Shown here: positions 1-8,659 of the stretch, one piece after another | Position numbering within the stretch: position 1 is the first letter of the stretch | Layout of the letters: every line of letters starts with the position of its first letter | Source: Aquibacillus saliphilus | GTDB taxonomy: Bacteria; Bacillota; Bacilli; Bacillales; Amphibacillaceae | Assembly: GCF_020404745.1 (NCBI RefSeq) | Contig: NZ_JAIZAP010000006.1 | Coordinates: forward strand, 1-64,000 | Reading direction: 5' to 3' | Length of the DNA: 64,000 bases | The notes under the pieces: generated by a model | The model's database searches: none | What the model was told of the DNA's origin: nothing | The model's input: only the letters and a program-made list of their open reading frames with translations | Program-made: the position numbers and the translations under genes

Positions 1-480
1 TGGCTGGAGAAGCGACTTGATATGGAGCAACGCATGATAACCTTGATGGTGATACCAGTTTATTTATAAGCTGGTGTCCTGGTGGGAGAATCATGCGTGA
101 CGAGGCTCTATGTCAAGTCTTATAGGGGGAATAATATAAAATTTAATAAAAAAGATAGGGAGCAATTTCCTCTGTTTAAAATAAAAAATGAAATTTTAAG
201 AAAGATAGAGTAATTTCAAGTATGTGTCTGAAATTAAGGGGCCCAGCCGCATTTGGGGCGAATAAATGTGTATTTGGGGCGAATAGTTTACTAAAAGGGT
301 TGAATTCACACTTTTTTCAGGCGAATCAACGTGGGGAGGCTCACGAATCTCTAGCAAAAAGCGGAATTTTTCCCAAAGCGTTATAAGATCGGTATATTTT
401 GTCGCAATTTCTATCAACTGCGGCGATTTAAAAGTAACAACACTTACGAAAAGTACCAATATAAAAAAGAAATTACTAAT
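1..480. other. Left-edge region without a recognised gene
   Basis: No convincing gene is seen here. A short open frame from base 1 to the stop at 67-69 could be the tail of a gene entering from the left, but it is too short to identify. Two direct copies of a 14-bp motif (ATTTGGGGCGAATA) lie about 21 bp apart near 250-284. The minus-strand open frame across 196-459 has no ribosome binding site or recognisable product and is taken as chance. Confidence 0.4.
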
Positions 481-493
481 TGGAGGGGATCAT

Positions 494-1486
494 ATCGCTA
501 CAATTCAAGAGGTTGCAAAGGCTGCCGGGGTTTCTACTGCAACCGTTTCTAGAGTGTTAAATAATCATGCATATGTTTCTCCAAAAACACGTGTTATTGT
601 CGAAAAGGCAATTAAAAACTTAAATTATAAACCAAACATGTTAGGCAGAAATTTAAGAAGATCCAGTACGCAAATGATTCTTTTATTTCTTCCCACCATT
701 TCTAATGCGTTTTATACAAAGGTTTTAGAAGGCGTTGAGGATACTGCTAGAAAAAATAATTACTACATCCTTCTTTGCGAGACAAATGGCAACCCAGATA
801 TTCAACGTTTTTATCTCAATATGGCTAAACAGCATTTAGTTGATGGCATTATTTCCATGGACCCAAGTGCAGAAGACATCATTTTAAATGAAACGGATCA
901 ACACATTCCTATTGTCCAGTGCGGAGAAAAAACCAATGATGACCGCATTCCTTATGTTGGTATTGATAACGTAGCAGCCGGGTATAAAGCAACAAAATAT
1001 TTACTTTCGATTGGCCGTGACCGAATTTCTTTTATTAGTTCAAGTAAAACATATAATTACGATATCGACCGGAAATTAGGGTATCAACAAGCATTAGAGG
1101 AGGCTAATATACCGTTTGATCCCGAGTTAATTGAGTATAGTGATTTAGACTTTGATGCCGGGTATCAAACCATGAAAAACATACTAGCAAATAATAAAGG
1201 AATTAATGCGGTTTTCACCGTAGGGGATATGATTGCGATTGGTGCGTTAAAAGCAATTAAAGATAGCGGTCTAACTTGTCCTAACGACATAGCAGTAGTA
1301 GGAGTTGATAACATTCCCTTTGCAAGTATGATGAACCCAACACTAACTACGATTTCTCAACCGTCGTACGAAATGGGATCTAACGCAGTACGGATGTTGC
1401 TTAATAAATTAAACAACCCTGAACTAGAGGTTAAGTCAATCCTATTACCACACGAACTAATCATTCGAGATTCCACGATGGTTTAG
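494..1486 (+). CDS. LacI-family transcriptional regulator (probable ATC start)
   Basis: Sugar-type repressor or activator: an N-terminal LacI helix-turn-helix (residues about 2-25, with the typical TIQEVAKAAGVS...TVSRVLNN pattern) followed by a periplasmic-binding-protein-like effector domain to residue 330. No ATG, GTG or TTG lies in frame upstream of the helix-turn-helix. A perfect ribosome binding site (GGAGGGG, 482-488) is followed 5 nt later by ATC at 494, exactly where the family's initial Met-Ala-Thr-Ile would begin. A start at the GTG at 554 would delete the DNA-recognition helix and is unlikely. ATC is therefore either a rare initiator or a mutated ATG. The stop codon (1484-1486) runs directly into repeat array 1. 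The target operon is unknown and may lie left of the window. Confidence 0.85.
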   Translation: MATIQEVAKAAGVSTATVSRVLNNHAYVSPKTRVIVEKAIKNLNYKPNMLGRNLRRSSTQMILLFLPTISNAFYTKVLEGVEDTARKNNYYILLCETNGNPDIQRFYLNMAKQHLVDGIISMDPSAEDIILNETDQHIPIVQCGEKTNDDRIPYVGIDNVAAGYKATKYLLSIGRDRISFISSSKTYNYDIDRKLGYQQALEEANIPFDPELIEYSDLDFDAGYQTMKNILANNKGINAVFTVGDMIAIGALKAIKDSGLTCPNDIAVVGVDNIPFASMMNPTLTTISQPSYEMGSNAVRMLLNKLNNPELEVKSILLPHELIIRDSTMV

Positions 1487-1928
1487 GGACAGGCTAGTCC
1501 CACTGGGCAAGTGCGCATTTCACCGCCTCGAGTGAGAATAAATCCTGGACGAGTGCGCATTACATCGCCTCGGGTGAGAATAAACCCCGCGCGAGTGCGC
1601 ATTACACGACCATGAGTGAGAATAAATCCAGGGCGAGTGCGCATTTCATCGCCTCGAGTGAGAATAAATTCTGGGCGAGTGCGCATTCCACCGCCACGGG
1701 TGAGAATAAACCCCGCGCGAGTGCGCATTACACTGCCATGAGTGAGAATAAATCCAGCGCGAGTGCGCATTACACTGCCATGAGTGAGAATAAACCCCGC
1801 GCGAGTGCGCATTACACGACCATGAGTGAGAATAAACCCCGCGCGAGTGCGCATTTCATCGCCTCGAGTGAGAATAAATACCGCGCGAGTGCGCATTACG
1901 TCAAAAAACGGGGCTCAGACCCTGTCCC
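1486..1928. repeat. 42-bp tandem repeat array 1, bounded by GGGACAGG inverted repeats
   Basis: About nine units with an exact 42-bp period: GTGAG of GTGAGAATAAA recurs at 1532, 1574, 1616, 1658, 1700, 1742, 1784, 1826 and 1868. Each unit carries GTGAGAATAAA followed by a G/C-rich AGTGCGCATT core. The array is bounded by GGGACAGG (1486-1493) and its complement CCTGTCCC (1921-1928), which sit directly after the stop codons of the two convergent flanking genes. Because 42 is divisible by 3, both strands show long open frames made of 14-residue repeats; no start or ribosome binding site context supports translation. The same family occurs at 8699-9135, 12672-12800 and as a remnant near 11650. Confidence 0.9.
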
Positions 1929-1930
1929 AC

Positions 1931-2341
1931 TCACCCAAAAAACGGTAACCAAGTGTCATTGCACTGCACGTAGTGGACGTTTAATGGATCTCCGATTTTT
2001 AGCTGGTTTGGTGCGTCTACCAATAAATGGGTCATCATTGATGGGCCTTCTTCAAGTTCTACTACGCCGACTATGTATGGTGTAATAGCTTGCCAGGCAG
2101 GGTGTCCTGCTCTATGGACAGTGGACCAGGTTTTCAGTTGTGCTTTTCCTGATGCTTGTTTCCACTCGAGTTGATTGCTCCAGCAATGGGGACAATGTGA
2201 ACGTGGATAGAATACCCACTTCTGACAGTCCTTACAGTGTTGTAGGATAAATTCGCCTTGCTCGATTGCATCCCAAAACGGTTTTGAAATAGGTGTGATG
2301 GTTGGACCGGGGACGGTTAAATCAGCATATTTGTTCATCAT
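1931..2341 (-). CDS. DUF35 (zinc ribbon plus OB-fold) acyl-CoA partner protein
   Basis: A 136-residue protein of the DUF35 family: an N-terminal helix, a rubredoxin-like zinc ribbon with Cys36, Cys39, Cys50 and Cys53, then an OB-fold. Such proteins normally form a complex with a neighbouring thiolase-like enzyme and help hold the acyl-CoA substrate, as in archaeal thiolase/HMG-CoA synthase complexes and the Ltp2-ChsH2 steroid aldolase. The ATG overlaps the stop of the upstream thiolase-like gene (ATGA), which indicates translational coupling and fits such a partnership. It is the last gene of the SAM-riboswitch operon; its stop codon touches the edge of repeat array 1. Confidence 0.88.
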   Translation of the reverse strand: MMNKYADLTVPGPTITPISKPFWDAIEQGEFILQHCKDCQKWVFYPRSHCPHCWSNQLEWKQASGKAQLKTWSTVHRAGHPAWQAITPYIVGVVELEEGPSMMTHLLVDAPNQLKIGDPLNVHYVQCNDTWLPFFG

Positions 2342-3504
2342 CCTTCTCCTCCTAATACCAGAGCAGTAGCTTCGCTTAATGTTGCTCCATTACCTGTGAT
2401 TAACGAGTATTTTGCGTCTTTTATTTGTCTTCCATCTGCTTCATTACGCAACTGGCGAACAGCCTCAATAATATGTGACATGCCACCGGCGAGGTCTGCT
2501 TGCCCAAATCCTAATTGGCCCCCGTGTGTGTTGAGTGGCCAATCGCCATCATGACCAAAGGAGTGGTTTTTCATCCAATCGCCAAACTTTCCGGGTGGAC
2601 ATATTCCTGCATTCTCGATTGTGGTTGCGACAACACTGGTATAACAATCATAAAGAGATAGTAAATTGATATCATGTACTTTAAAGCCCGCTTGACCTAG
2701 CGCTTGCGGAATCGCGTAGCTCAGAGGTGCTGATTTTAAATCAGGAGCCTGACTTACTGCCCGGTGGGTTACTTTTTCCCCTGCACCAAGCACGCGAACT
2801 GGGGCATGTTTTTTGTTAATGATTGCTTTGTTCGATGTAACGATTACAGCTGCACCTCCACCAACCGGCATGACAATCTCATACAAATGTAGGGGATCGA
2901 CAATTAGTGGGGATTCCAAAACATCTGCAACCGTTGCAGGTTTCCCGTAAAATATTGCTTCCGGATTTTTTTGGGCATTTTTTCTAGCCCAATGGGCAAT
3001 CAAGGCGAACTGCTCTTGGGTTGAGCCATATTCCGCCATATGTCTTTGCTTCAGTAAGGCGTAAGATGTATTCGCACCCGACGCTCCAAATGGTACATCA
3101 AATTCACGAATCGGATTCCGGTTTGGAGAACGTAAGGGATTGCCTTTTTCATTGATATTGGCAAGTACACAAACAACCGTTTCACACATACCGGCGTCAA
3201 TCGCTGCTTGTGCTCGCCACAGCATTCCTGCACCAGTCGCTCCGCCTAGGTCAACGACATTAGACATCTTTGGTTCAAGCCCGAGGTATTCACTAACTGT
3301 TGCTGGAACATGCTGTGGTGTTTCCCCTACTTGTGGCCCGACTAGTAGACCATCAACCTGGTCTTTCTCGATACCAGCATCTTGCACTGCCAACCGAACA
3401 GATTCAGCAATCATCCCTAACGTTGTTTTTCCTTCTGTGTAGCGGGCAGGCTTCAGTTCCCCGATCCCAACAATTGCGGATGCTGGCACGTTTCGTTTAG
3501 TCAT
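2338..3504 (-). CDS. SCP-x/Ltp2-type thiolase-like protein lacking thiolase catalytic residues
   Basis: A 388-residue thiolase-fold protein of the lipid-transfer (SCP-x) branch. The position of the nucleophilic Cys of true thiolases appears to be Gly88 (GGATG), the His of the second catalytic motif appears as Tyr285 (LYDCYT), the C-terminal GHP motif is altered (GFGQ, about 332-335), and the last Cys-Gly-Gly loop reads GNGAT. A normal Claisen thiolase reaction is therefore unlikely. With the adjacent DUF35 gene it resembles Ltp2-type acyl-CoA aldolases, which act by retro-aldol cleavage; this is inference. The start overlaps the upstream ligase stop (TAATG). Automated pipelines will probably call it acetyl-CoA acetyltransferase. 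Confidence 0.85.
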   Translation of the reverse strand: MTKRNVPASAIVGIGELKPARYTEGKTTLGMIAESVRLAVQDAGIEKDQVDGLLVGPQVGETPQHVPATVSEYLGLEPKMSNVVDLGGATGAGMLWRAQAAIDAGMCETVVCVLANINEKGNPLRSPNRNPIREFDVPFGASGANTSYALLKQRHMAEYGSTQEQFALIAHWARKNAQKNPEAIFYGKPATVADVLESPLIVDPLHLYEIVMPVGGGAAVIVTSNKAIINKKHAPVRVLGAGEKVTHRAVSQAPDLKSAPLSYAIPQALGQAGFKVHDINLLSLYDCYTSVVATTIENAGICPPGKFGDWMKNHSFGHDGDWPLNTHGGQLGFGQADLAGGMSHIIEAVRQLRNEADGRQIKDAKYSLITGNGATLSEATALVLGGEG

Positions 3505-5471
3505 TATTGATAACTCCTTTCTGACAAACTAGCATACTGTTCTAGACATTCTGGATTTGCTAGAGAAGCCTTGTTTTTAACCAATTCCCCGCGAACAGTG
3601 GAACGAACCGCTCCCTCTACCTTTTTATTGTTATTGGTATAAGGAACATCATCGACAACATAAATACGACGCGGTACATGTCTAGGCGATGCTTTTTTCC
3701 GAACATCTGACCGAATTCGGCTCACAAGCGACTGAGCCATCTCGCCATCCTCGGTCACCACACATAGAACGATTTCTTCATCATTTTCAACCGGGAATCC
3801 GAAAACAACCGAATCCTTGATTTCTGAAATTTTTTCTACGACTCGGTAGATTTCTGCAGTTCCAATTCGAACTCCTCCTGGATTAAGCGTTGTATCTGTT
3901 CGACCATAAATAGTGATTGAACCCTCTTTTGTCTGTTCTGCCAGATCTCCATGTGTCCATATTCCTGGACGTTTGGAAAAATAGGCAGAAAAGTAGCGTT
4001 GATCCCCGTCTTCACCCCAAAAGGTAATCGGCATGCTTGGAAATGGTGTCGTACAGACTAAATCGCCTTTTTCACTCACGACCGACGCTCCTGTTTCATC
4101 CAAAATATCGACTGCCATTCCGAGAGCTTTGCATGAAATTTCACCGCGTATTACCTGATGAATTGGAGAACCCATCACAAAACAACCAATAATTTCGGTA
4201 CCACCAGAAATAGATGCCAATAAGATGTCTTCCTTCACATGTTGATAGATCCAGTCATACTGTTCATTTATCAGTGGAGCACCACAAGAAAGCACACTCC
4301 GGAGTGAGGACAGATCATGATTTTCACCAACCCGGTAACTACACTTCTCTAGTGTTGCAAGATACTTGGGACTTGTACCAAAATGAGTAATCCCAATTTC
4401 TTCTGCAATTTCCCAAAGGACTCCACCACCTGTGTTCTTTGGTATTGGCGACCCATCATAGAGCAGAATTCCCGCACCACTTGCAAGTGCCGATACTAAC
4501 CACGGATACATCATCCAAGCTGTATTCGTGTACCAGAAAACGACATCATTTTGCTTGATATCGCAATGGAGCTGGTGTTCTTTTACGTGTTGCAACAATG
4601 TTCCACCAACCGAATGAACGATTGCTTTCGGTAGTCCAGTCGTTCCAGATGTATAAAGAATATAAAGAGGATGATTAAACGGAACACGAGTAAAGGTTGG
4701 CACTTCTGCTTGATTCTCACAAAGCTCCTGCCAAGTTAACAGCGTTGTCGCTTGACCTGTTGCTAGATCTGCTTTTCCAGACAAAGTCACAATTGCTGAC
4801 ACACTGTCCAACTCATTAGATACTGCCACTAAATTATCTCGGATATCGTAAAACTTACTATTATACTGGTAATCAACCGATGCAATTAATACTTTTGGTT
4901 GCACTTGGCCGATGCGATCGACAATCCCTTTGGCGCCAAAGTCAGGTGAACATGAACTCCACACTGCACCAAGCGAGGTTGTTGCTAACAAGGCAACAAG
5001 CCCTTCGATACCATTGGTCACCACTCCCGCTACTCGGTCCCCACGACGAACACCTAGCTGACGTAAGCCTGTTTGAGCCCTTGCTACCCTTACTCGCAAA
5101 TCAGCCATCGTTACCGTTCTGTTAACTCCCTGCTCATCTGCTTCGTAAACCGCCGTACGCGCGCCATCACCACGTAACAGATTTTCTGCAAAATTCAGGC
5201 TAGCACCCGGAAACCAGCTGGCACCAAGCATCCCGCCGCCTGATGCTGGGAGGAACGCTTCTTTTCCCTTTTCACCTTTGATAGTCGCAAAATCCCAGAC
5301 AGCTGACCAGAACTTGTCTGATTCAGTAATCGACCACTGATGAAGACGATCATAAGGAAGCGTAGCAAATCCAATTTGCTCTCTAAATTGTGTTAAATTA
5401 GACTCCTCCACCCACTTTTCTGAAGGCTGCCACAGCACGTTATCACTAGTCACTCTAGGTTGTTCTGTCAT
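3504..5471 (-). CDS. Acetoacetyl-CoA synthetase-like acyl-CoA ligase
   Basis: A 655-residue AMP-forming ligase of the acetoacetate-CoA ligase family, which activates acetoacetate (or a related oxo/hydroxy acid) with ATP and CoA. It has the ANL-superfamily P-loop YTSGTTGLPKAIVHS near residue 270, a long C-terminal domain with the hinge region, and the adenylation lysine region NNNKKVEGAV near the C-terminus. Length matches AacS (about 650). A ribosome binding site (GAGGAGG) precedes the ATG. It sits between the symporter and the thiolase-like gene, so import and activation of a short carboxylic acid is the natural reading. The exact acid cannot be told from sequence, and the SAM-I leader of the operon suggests it may not be plain acetoacetate. 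Confidence 0.85.
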   Translation of the reverse strand: MTEQPRVTSDNVLWQPSEKWVEESNLTQFREQIGFATLPYDRLHQWSITESDKFWSAVWDFATIKGEKGKEAFLPASGGGMLGASWFPGASLNFAENLLRGDGARTAVYEADEQGVNRTVTMADLRVRVARAQTGLRQLGVRRGDRVAGVVTNGIEGLVALLATTSLGAVWSSCSPDFGAKGIVDRIGQVQPKVLIASVDYQYNSKFYDIRDNLVAVSNELDSVSAIVTLSGKADLATGQATTLLTWQELCENQAEVPTFTRVPFNHPLYILYTSGTTGLPKAIVHSVGGTLLQHVKEHQLHCDIKQNDVVFWYTNTAWMMYPWLVSALASGAGILLYDGSPIPKNTGGGVLWEIAEEIGITHFGTSPKYLATLEKCSYRVGENHDLSSLRSVLSCGAPLINEQYDWIYQHVKEDILLASISGGTEIIGCFVMGSPIHQVIRGEISCKALGMAVDILDETGASVVSEKGDLVCTTPFPSMPITFWGEDGDQRYFSAYFSKRPGIWTHGDLAEQTKEGSITIYGRTDTTLNPGGVRIGTAEIYRVVEKISEIKDSVVFGFPVENDEEIVLCVVTEDGEMAQSLVSRIRSDVRKKASPRHVPRRIYVVDDVPYTNNNKKVEGAVRSTVRGELVKNKASLANPECLEQYASLSERSYQ

Positions 5472-5534
5472 TATTTTTCCTCCTCGTTATATCTAAACAA
5501 ATCTAGGAAACTATTCACGATAGTCTCCTCCAAT

Positions 5535-7040
5535 CTATAATTTATTAGAAAGGGTAACCGCTTCTTGATGACTTGTTTGCGTTTGAGTTACTAGACTAAC
5601 TACCGCCATTACAATAAATGATGCAACAGAGCTTAAGAACATGGCGATAAAGATATTTCCAATAATACTTTGACTTGTAAAAAGAACATATAGAACCGTA
5701 CCAGTAATAAGCGCTGCAACCGCTCCAGGACCATTGGACTTATTCCAGACATACCCTAAAGTGATTGGCGCGATAATACCACTAATAATCGCAGAAAAAC
5801 TAAACTGAATTAAAACCGCTAACGATTCTGGTCGATCTAACGATATATATAAAGTTGCCAGACCAACAAATAGTAACGAGACCTTTGCCACCCTGACTGA
5901 GTTTCTGTCCAACACATCAGCTGGTATATGCTTTTTCGATAAAATCGGTGCCAATACTTTGTAAAAATCATTACCAATACTTGATGTGATTCCAAGATAC
6001 AGACTATCCGTACTAGAAAGAATCGCTGAAATAATCCCGACAACAATAATAGCTGCTACAATTGGAGGAAACGCCTCAAGCACATAGACCGGAATGGCAG
6101 CATCTGCACTAGCTAGAGACGGGGCAAGCACCCGTGCCGCTAAGCCACCAATAACCATTAAGGTAGAAATTAAGAATAAAACAATCCCTGCTGATAACGT
6201 AAAAGGAGCCAGGTCTTCTTCTTTTTCAATTGACAATACTTTATTTAATAAGTGCGGCATTAATACAAAACTAAACAACAAAAACTGAACCGCCATAATC
6301 GCTAACACACTATTGTATGGACCTCCAGTGGATAAGGCGCCAGTCAAGTTTGGATCAATTCCTTCAAGCTTCGTTGATAGCTGACCAAATACATTAAGTC
6401 CACCACCAATCGTCCAGAATAAAGAAATTAACACAAGCACAGAAGTGACTGCCATTAAAATTCCTTGAACACCATCTGTCACTAGTTGTGCGAACGCTCC
6501 ACCAAGTCCAATGTAAAGAATCGTAATTACGACACCAATGATAATTCCCCACACATAAGGGATATTAAGTACCGTTTCAAAAATGGTAGCTAACCCGACA
6601 TTTTGGCCAACAATGTAATAAACGTTGAATAAAATTAATACGGTAACAAGAACTTGAAGTGCCTTACTGTTGTATCTTCTGCCAAGCCATTCCGGTAAGG
6701 TAGATACCCCGCCGAACTTTTTCCCGTATTTCCAGAAGGTTTTGGCAAATAAAAGTAATGCAATCCAAGAAACACCGAAACAACCTAATGTATACCATAG
6801 AACCGATGTACCATATTGATAAGCAAGTCCCGGAACACCAATAAATAAATTAGCACTAGCATAGGAGGCAGCAAAACTTGCTCCGACAATCACAGGACTT
6901 ACCTTACCTCTTGCTGTCGCAAATCCAATCATCGATTTACTGTGACGCTTCCCTTTTTTCCCGATCCAAACAACAAGCCCAAAATAGCCGACTAATAAAA
7001 TAATAATCGTCCAAAACAAAAGTCCAGTTACAGATTCCAT
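5535..7040 (-). CDS. Sodium:solute symporter (SSS family)
   Basis: A 501-residue polytopic membrane protein with about 13 hydrophobic helices and the SSS-family pattern of a Gly-rich early segment (SFAASYASANLFIGVPG) and a mid-protein STDSLYLGITSSIGND segment resembling the Na+-binding region. It probably imports a carboxylate or similar small solute for the ligase encoded downstream. The ATG overlaps the stop of a 32-residue membrane peptide gene (TAATG), and its ribosome binding site (GGGGAGGG) lies inside that small gene. Confidence 0.9.
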   Translation of the reverse strand: MESVTGLLFWTIIILLVGYFGLVVWIGKKGKRHSKSMIGFATARGKVSPVIVGASFAASYASANLFIGVPGLAYQYGTSVLWYTLGCFGVSWIALLLFAKTFWKYGKKFGGVSTLPEWLGRRYNSKALQVLVTVLILFNVYYIVGQNVGLATIFETVLNIPYVWGIIIGVVITILYIGLGGAFAQLVTDGVQGILMAVTSVLVLISLFWTIGGGLNVFGQLSTKLEGIDPNLTGALSTGGPYNSVLAIMAVQFLLFSFVLMPHLLNKVLSIEKEEDLAPFTLSAGIVLFLISTLMVIGGLAARVLAPSLASADAAIPVYVLEAFPPIVAAIIVVGIISAILSSTDSLYLGITSSIGNDFYKVLAPILSKKHIPADVLDRNSVRVAKVSLLFVGLATLYISLDRPESLAVLIQFSFSAIISGIIAPITLGYVWNKSNGPGAVAALITGTVLYVLFTSQSIIGNIFIAMFLSSVASFIVMAVVSLVTQTQTSHQEAVTLSNKL

Positions 7041-7138
7041 TATTTTTTGCCCTCCCCTTTAGTAGCATAAGATTTTTTCCAGATAACGAGACCAACGACC
7101 CATAAAAAGGCGATAAGACCAAAGTAAGTTGTAAACAT
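7040..7138 (-). CDS. 32-residue symporter accessory membrane peptide
   Basis: Too short for usual ORF cut-offs. It encodes a 32-residue peptide starting MFTTYFGLIAFLWVVGLVIW and ending with a basic tail (KKSYATKGEGKK), i.e. one transmembrane helix followed by a positively charged cytoplasmic end. It has a good ribosome binding site (GGGGGA) 8 nt before the ATG, and its stop codon shares a base with the symporter start. Small single-helix proteins in this position are known for SSS-family transporters (symporter small accessory proteins). Confidence 0.8.
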   Translation of the reverse strand: MFTTYFGLIAFLWVVGLVIWKKSYATKGEGKK

Positions 7139-7177
7139 AGTTATAATCCCCCAAAGTTTATTTTCAAAAAAATCTTT

Positions 7178-8344
7178 TTACCAGCTTGTTGGAACCTCAA
7201 TCAAAACAGCCATGCCCTGGCCACCACCGCCACATAAGGACGCGATACCCTTACCACCTCCGCGGCGTTTTAGTTCCTTCGCTAACGTTAAAACAAGTCG
7301 AAAACCTGTTCCGCCAAGTGGATGCCCAATCGCAATGGCTCCACCATTAACATTGACTCTGTCATAACCAATTCCAAGCTCCAGGCAACTTGCAACGACG
7401 ACACTTGCAAATGCTTCATTTATTTCAAATAAATCAATATCATCCAGCGTTAGTTGGGTTTTCTCCAGTACTGCTTTGATTGCCTGTGCAGGCTTTGTAT
7501 GTAAGCTTGTATCTGGACCAGCAACATCTGCCCAGCCTAAGATTCGTGCCAATGGTGTTCTCCCAAGTTCCTCCGCTTTTTGTTCGGTTGAAATAATCCC
7601 AACACTTGCTCCATCTGTCATTTGCGAGGCATTAGCAGCTGTTATCGTCCCCTCACTCCTAAACGCAGGACGCAATTTTGCTAGCTTTTCTAATGTAGAA
7701 TGATGCCTAATCCCCTCATCCTCATTAATGATTTTTCCATCAAAATTTAACGAAACAATCTCATCTTGAAAGACGCCATTCCGTTGTGCCTTAGATGCTC
7801 TCTCTTGTGACGTTTGTGCAAATTGATCTTGGATTTCTCTATCAATTTGATACTCTTTATTTTTTAAATCCGTTAAGACACCCATCGATTCATCTGACAA
7901 AGAACACCATAACCCGTCGTTACTTAACGTGTCCGTAAGTGAAAGAGGACCGATTGATTGTTCTTTCCTGAAAGGCGCGGTATAAGGAGCATTTGTCATT
8001 GAATCAAATCCACCGGTGATGTACAAATCACCTTCACCAAAATGAATACGACGTACAGCATCGGAAATAGAAGCCAAACCAGCCAAACAGACGTTGTTTA
8101 ACGTAATAGCAGGAGTAGACAGCGAAACTCCTGCATCCACGGCAACTTTTCTAGCCGGATTTTGCCCCTGCCCAGCTTGGAGAACTTGAGCTAATAAAAC
8201 ACCATCCGCCTCTTTCGCTTCAGGAATCCGCCTCACTAACTCCTTAACAGCATGCGTGCCAATTTCTTTTGCCTCTAAACCAGAAAACATTCCCTTCCAC
8301 TTTCCAAACGGAGTTCTAACTCCTTCTAAGATGACTGGATTCAT
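7178..8344 (-). CDS. Thiolase (acetyl-CoA acetyltransferase)
   Basis: A 388-residue biosynthetic/degradative-type thiolase that cleaves 3-oxoacyl-CoA with CoA, or condenses acetyl-CoA. All catalytic elements are visible: nucleophile Cys86 (NNVCLAG), the NEAFA motif, the GHPLGGTG His loop and the C-terminal CGGGGQG loop. It is the first gene of the SAM-riboswitch operon, so S-adenosylmethionine should decide whether it and the downstream genes are transcribed. Together with the acyl-CoA ligase it could convert an acetoacetate-like acid to acetyl-CoA units. Confidence 0.92.
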   Translation of the reverse strand: MNPVILEGVRTPFGKWKGMFSGLEAKEIGTHAVKELVRRIPEAKEADGVLLAQVLQAGQGQNPARKVAVDAGVSLSTPAITLNNVCLAGLASISDAVRRIHFGEGDLYITGGFDSMTNAPYTAPFRKEQSIGPLSLTDTLSNDGLWCSLSDESMGVLTDLKNKEYQIDREIQDQFAQTSQERASKAQRNGVFQDEIVSLNFDGKIINEDEGIRHHSTLEKLAKLRPAFRSEGTITAANASQMTDGASVGIISTEQKAEELGRTPLARILGWADVAGPDTSLHTKPAQAIKAVLEKTQLTLDDIDLFEINEAFASVVVASCLELGIGYDRVNVNGGAIAIGHPLGGTGFRLVLTLAKELKRRGGGKGIASLCGGGGQGMAVLIEVPTSW

Positions 8345-8392
8345 TGCACCTCATCCTTTCCTTTTTATCATTGATGTATGATTTTTAGACGT

Positions 8393-8421
8393 AAAAAAAC
8401 CTCTTTCAAAAGAAAGAGGTT
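8393..8421 (-). terminator. Riboswitch-controlled intrinsic terminator
   Basis: Read on the minus strand: an 8-bp stem CCTCTTTC/GAAAGAGG with a short TTTT loop, followed by seven Ts. It lies between the SAM-I aptamer and the thiolase gene, as expected for an OFF-switch expression platform. Confidence 0.9.
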
Positions 8422-8450
8422 GAAGTGATAAACATAAAAGTAGCTCCGAC

Positions 8451-8556
8451 CTCTTATCTTTCAGACATACTTGTCTGTTGGAAGTAGCACCGTTCCCATA
8501 TAGGGTGGTTGCCGGGCATCACAGGGCCAAATCCCTCCGCCTACTCACGATAAGAG
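8451..8556 (-). promoter_or_regulatory. SAM-I (S-box) riboswitch
   Basis: The minus strand shows the S-box hallmarks in order: the P1 strand CTCTTATC (8556-8549), GGCGGAGGGA, TGGCCC, TGATGCCCGGCAACC, GGTGCTACTTCC, and the closing P1 strand GATAAGAG (8458-8451). The size (106 nt) is typical. With the terminator at 8393-8421 it should stop transcription of the thiolase/symporter/ligase operon when SAM is plentiful. S-box leaders normally precede methionine, cysteine or SAM genes, so this downstream operon is unusual. Confidence 0.95.
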
Positions 8557-8659
8557 TGAAAAATTTATTCAATTGTTTTAATTATTTGATTAATTTGATA
8601 TTTTAAACAGTAACAGATAACAAACAAATCTGTCAACGTTTTTTTAGATTGTGAGCATG

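Noticed and set aside
1-130. Group II intron 3' end or a truncated gene at the left edge
   Set aside because: A few bases resemble intron domain V surroundings, but no complete domain or reverse transcriptase frame is visible.
1486-1928. CRISPR array
   Set aside because: Units are contiguous with no unique spacers of constant length, and no cas genes are near.
1483-2085. Long open frames over repeat array 1 on both strands (14-residue peptide repeats)
   Set aside because: They arise because the 42-bp unit is a multiple of three. No ribosome binding site is placed for them, frames overlap on both strands, and 41-bp units in array 2 break the frame.
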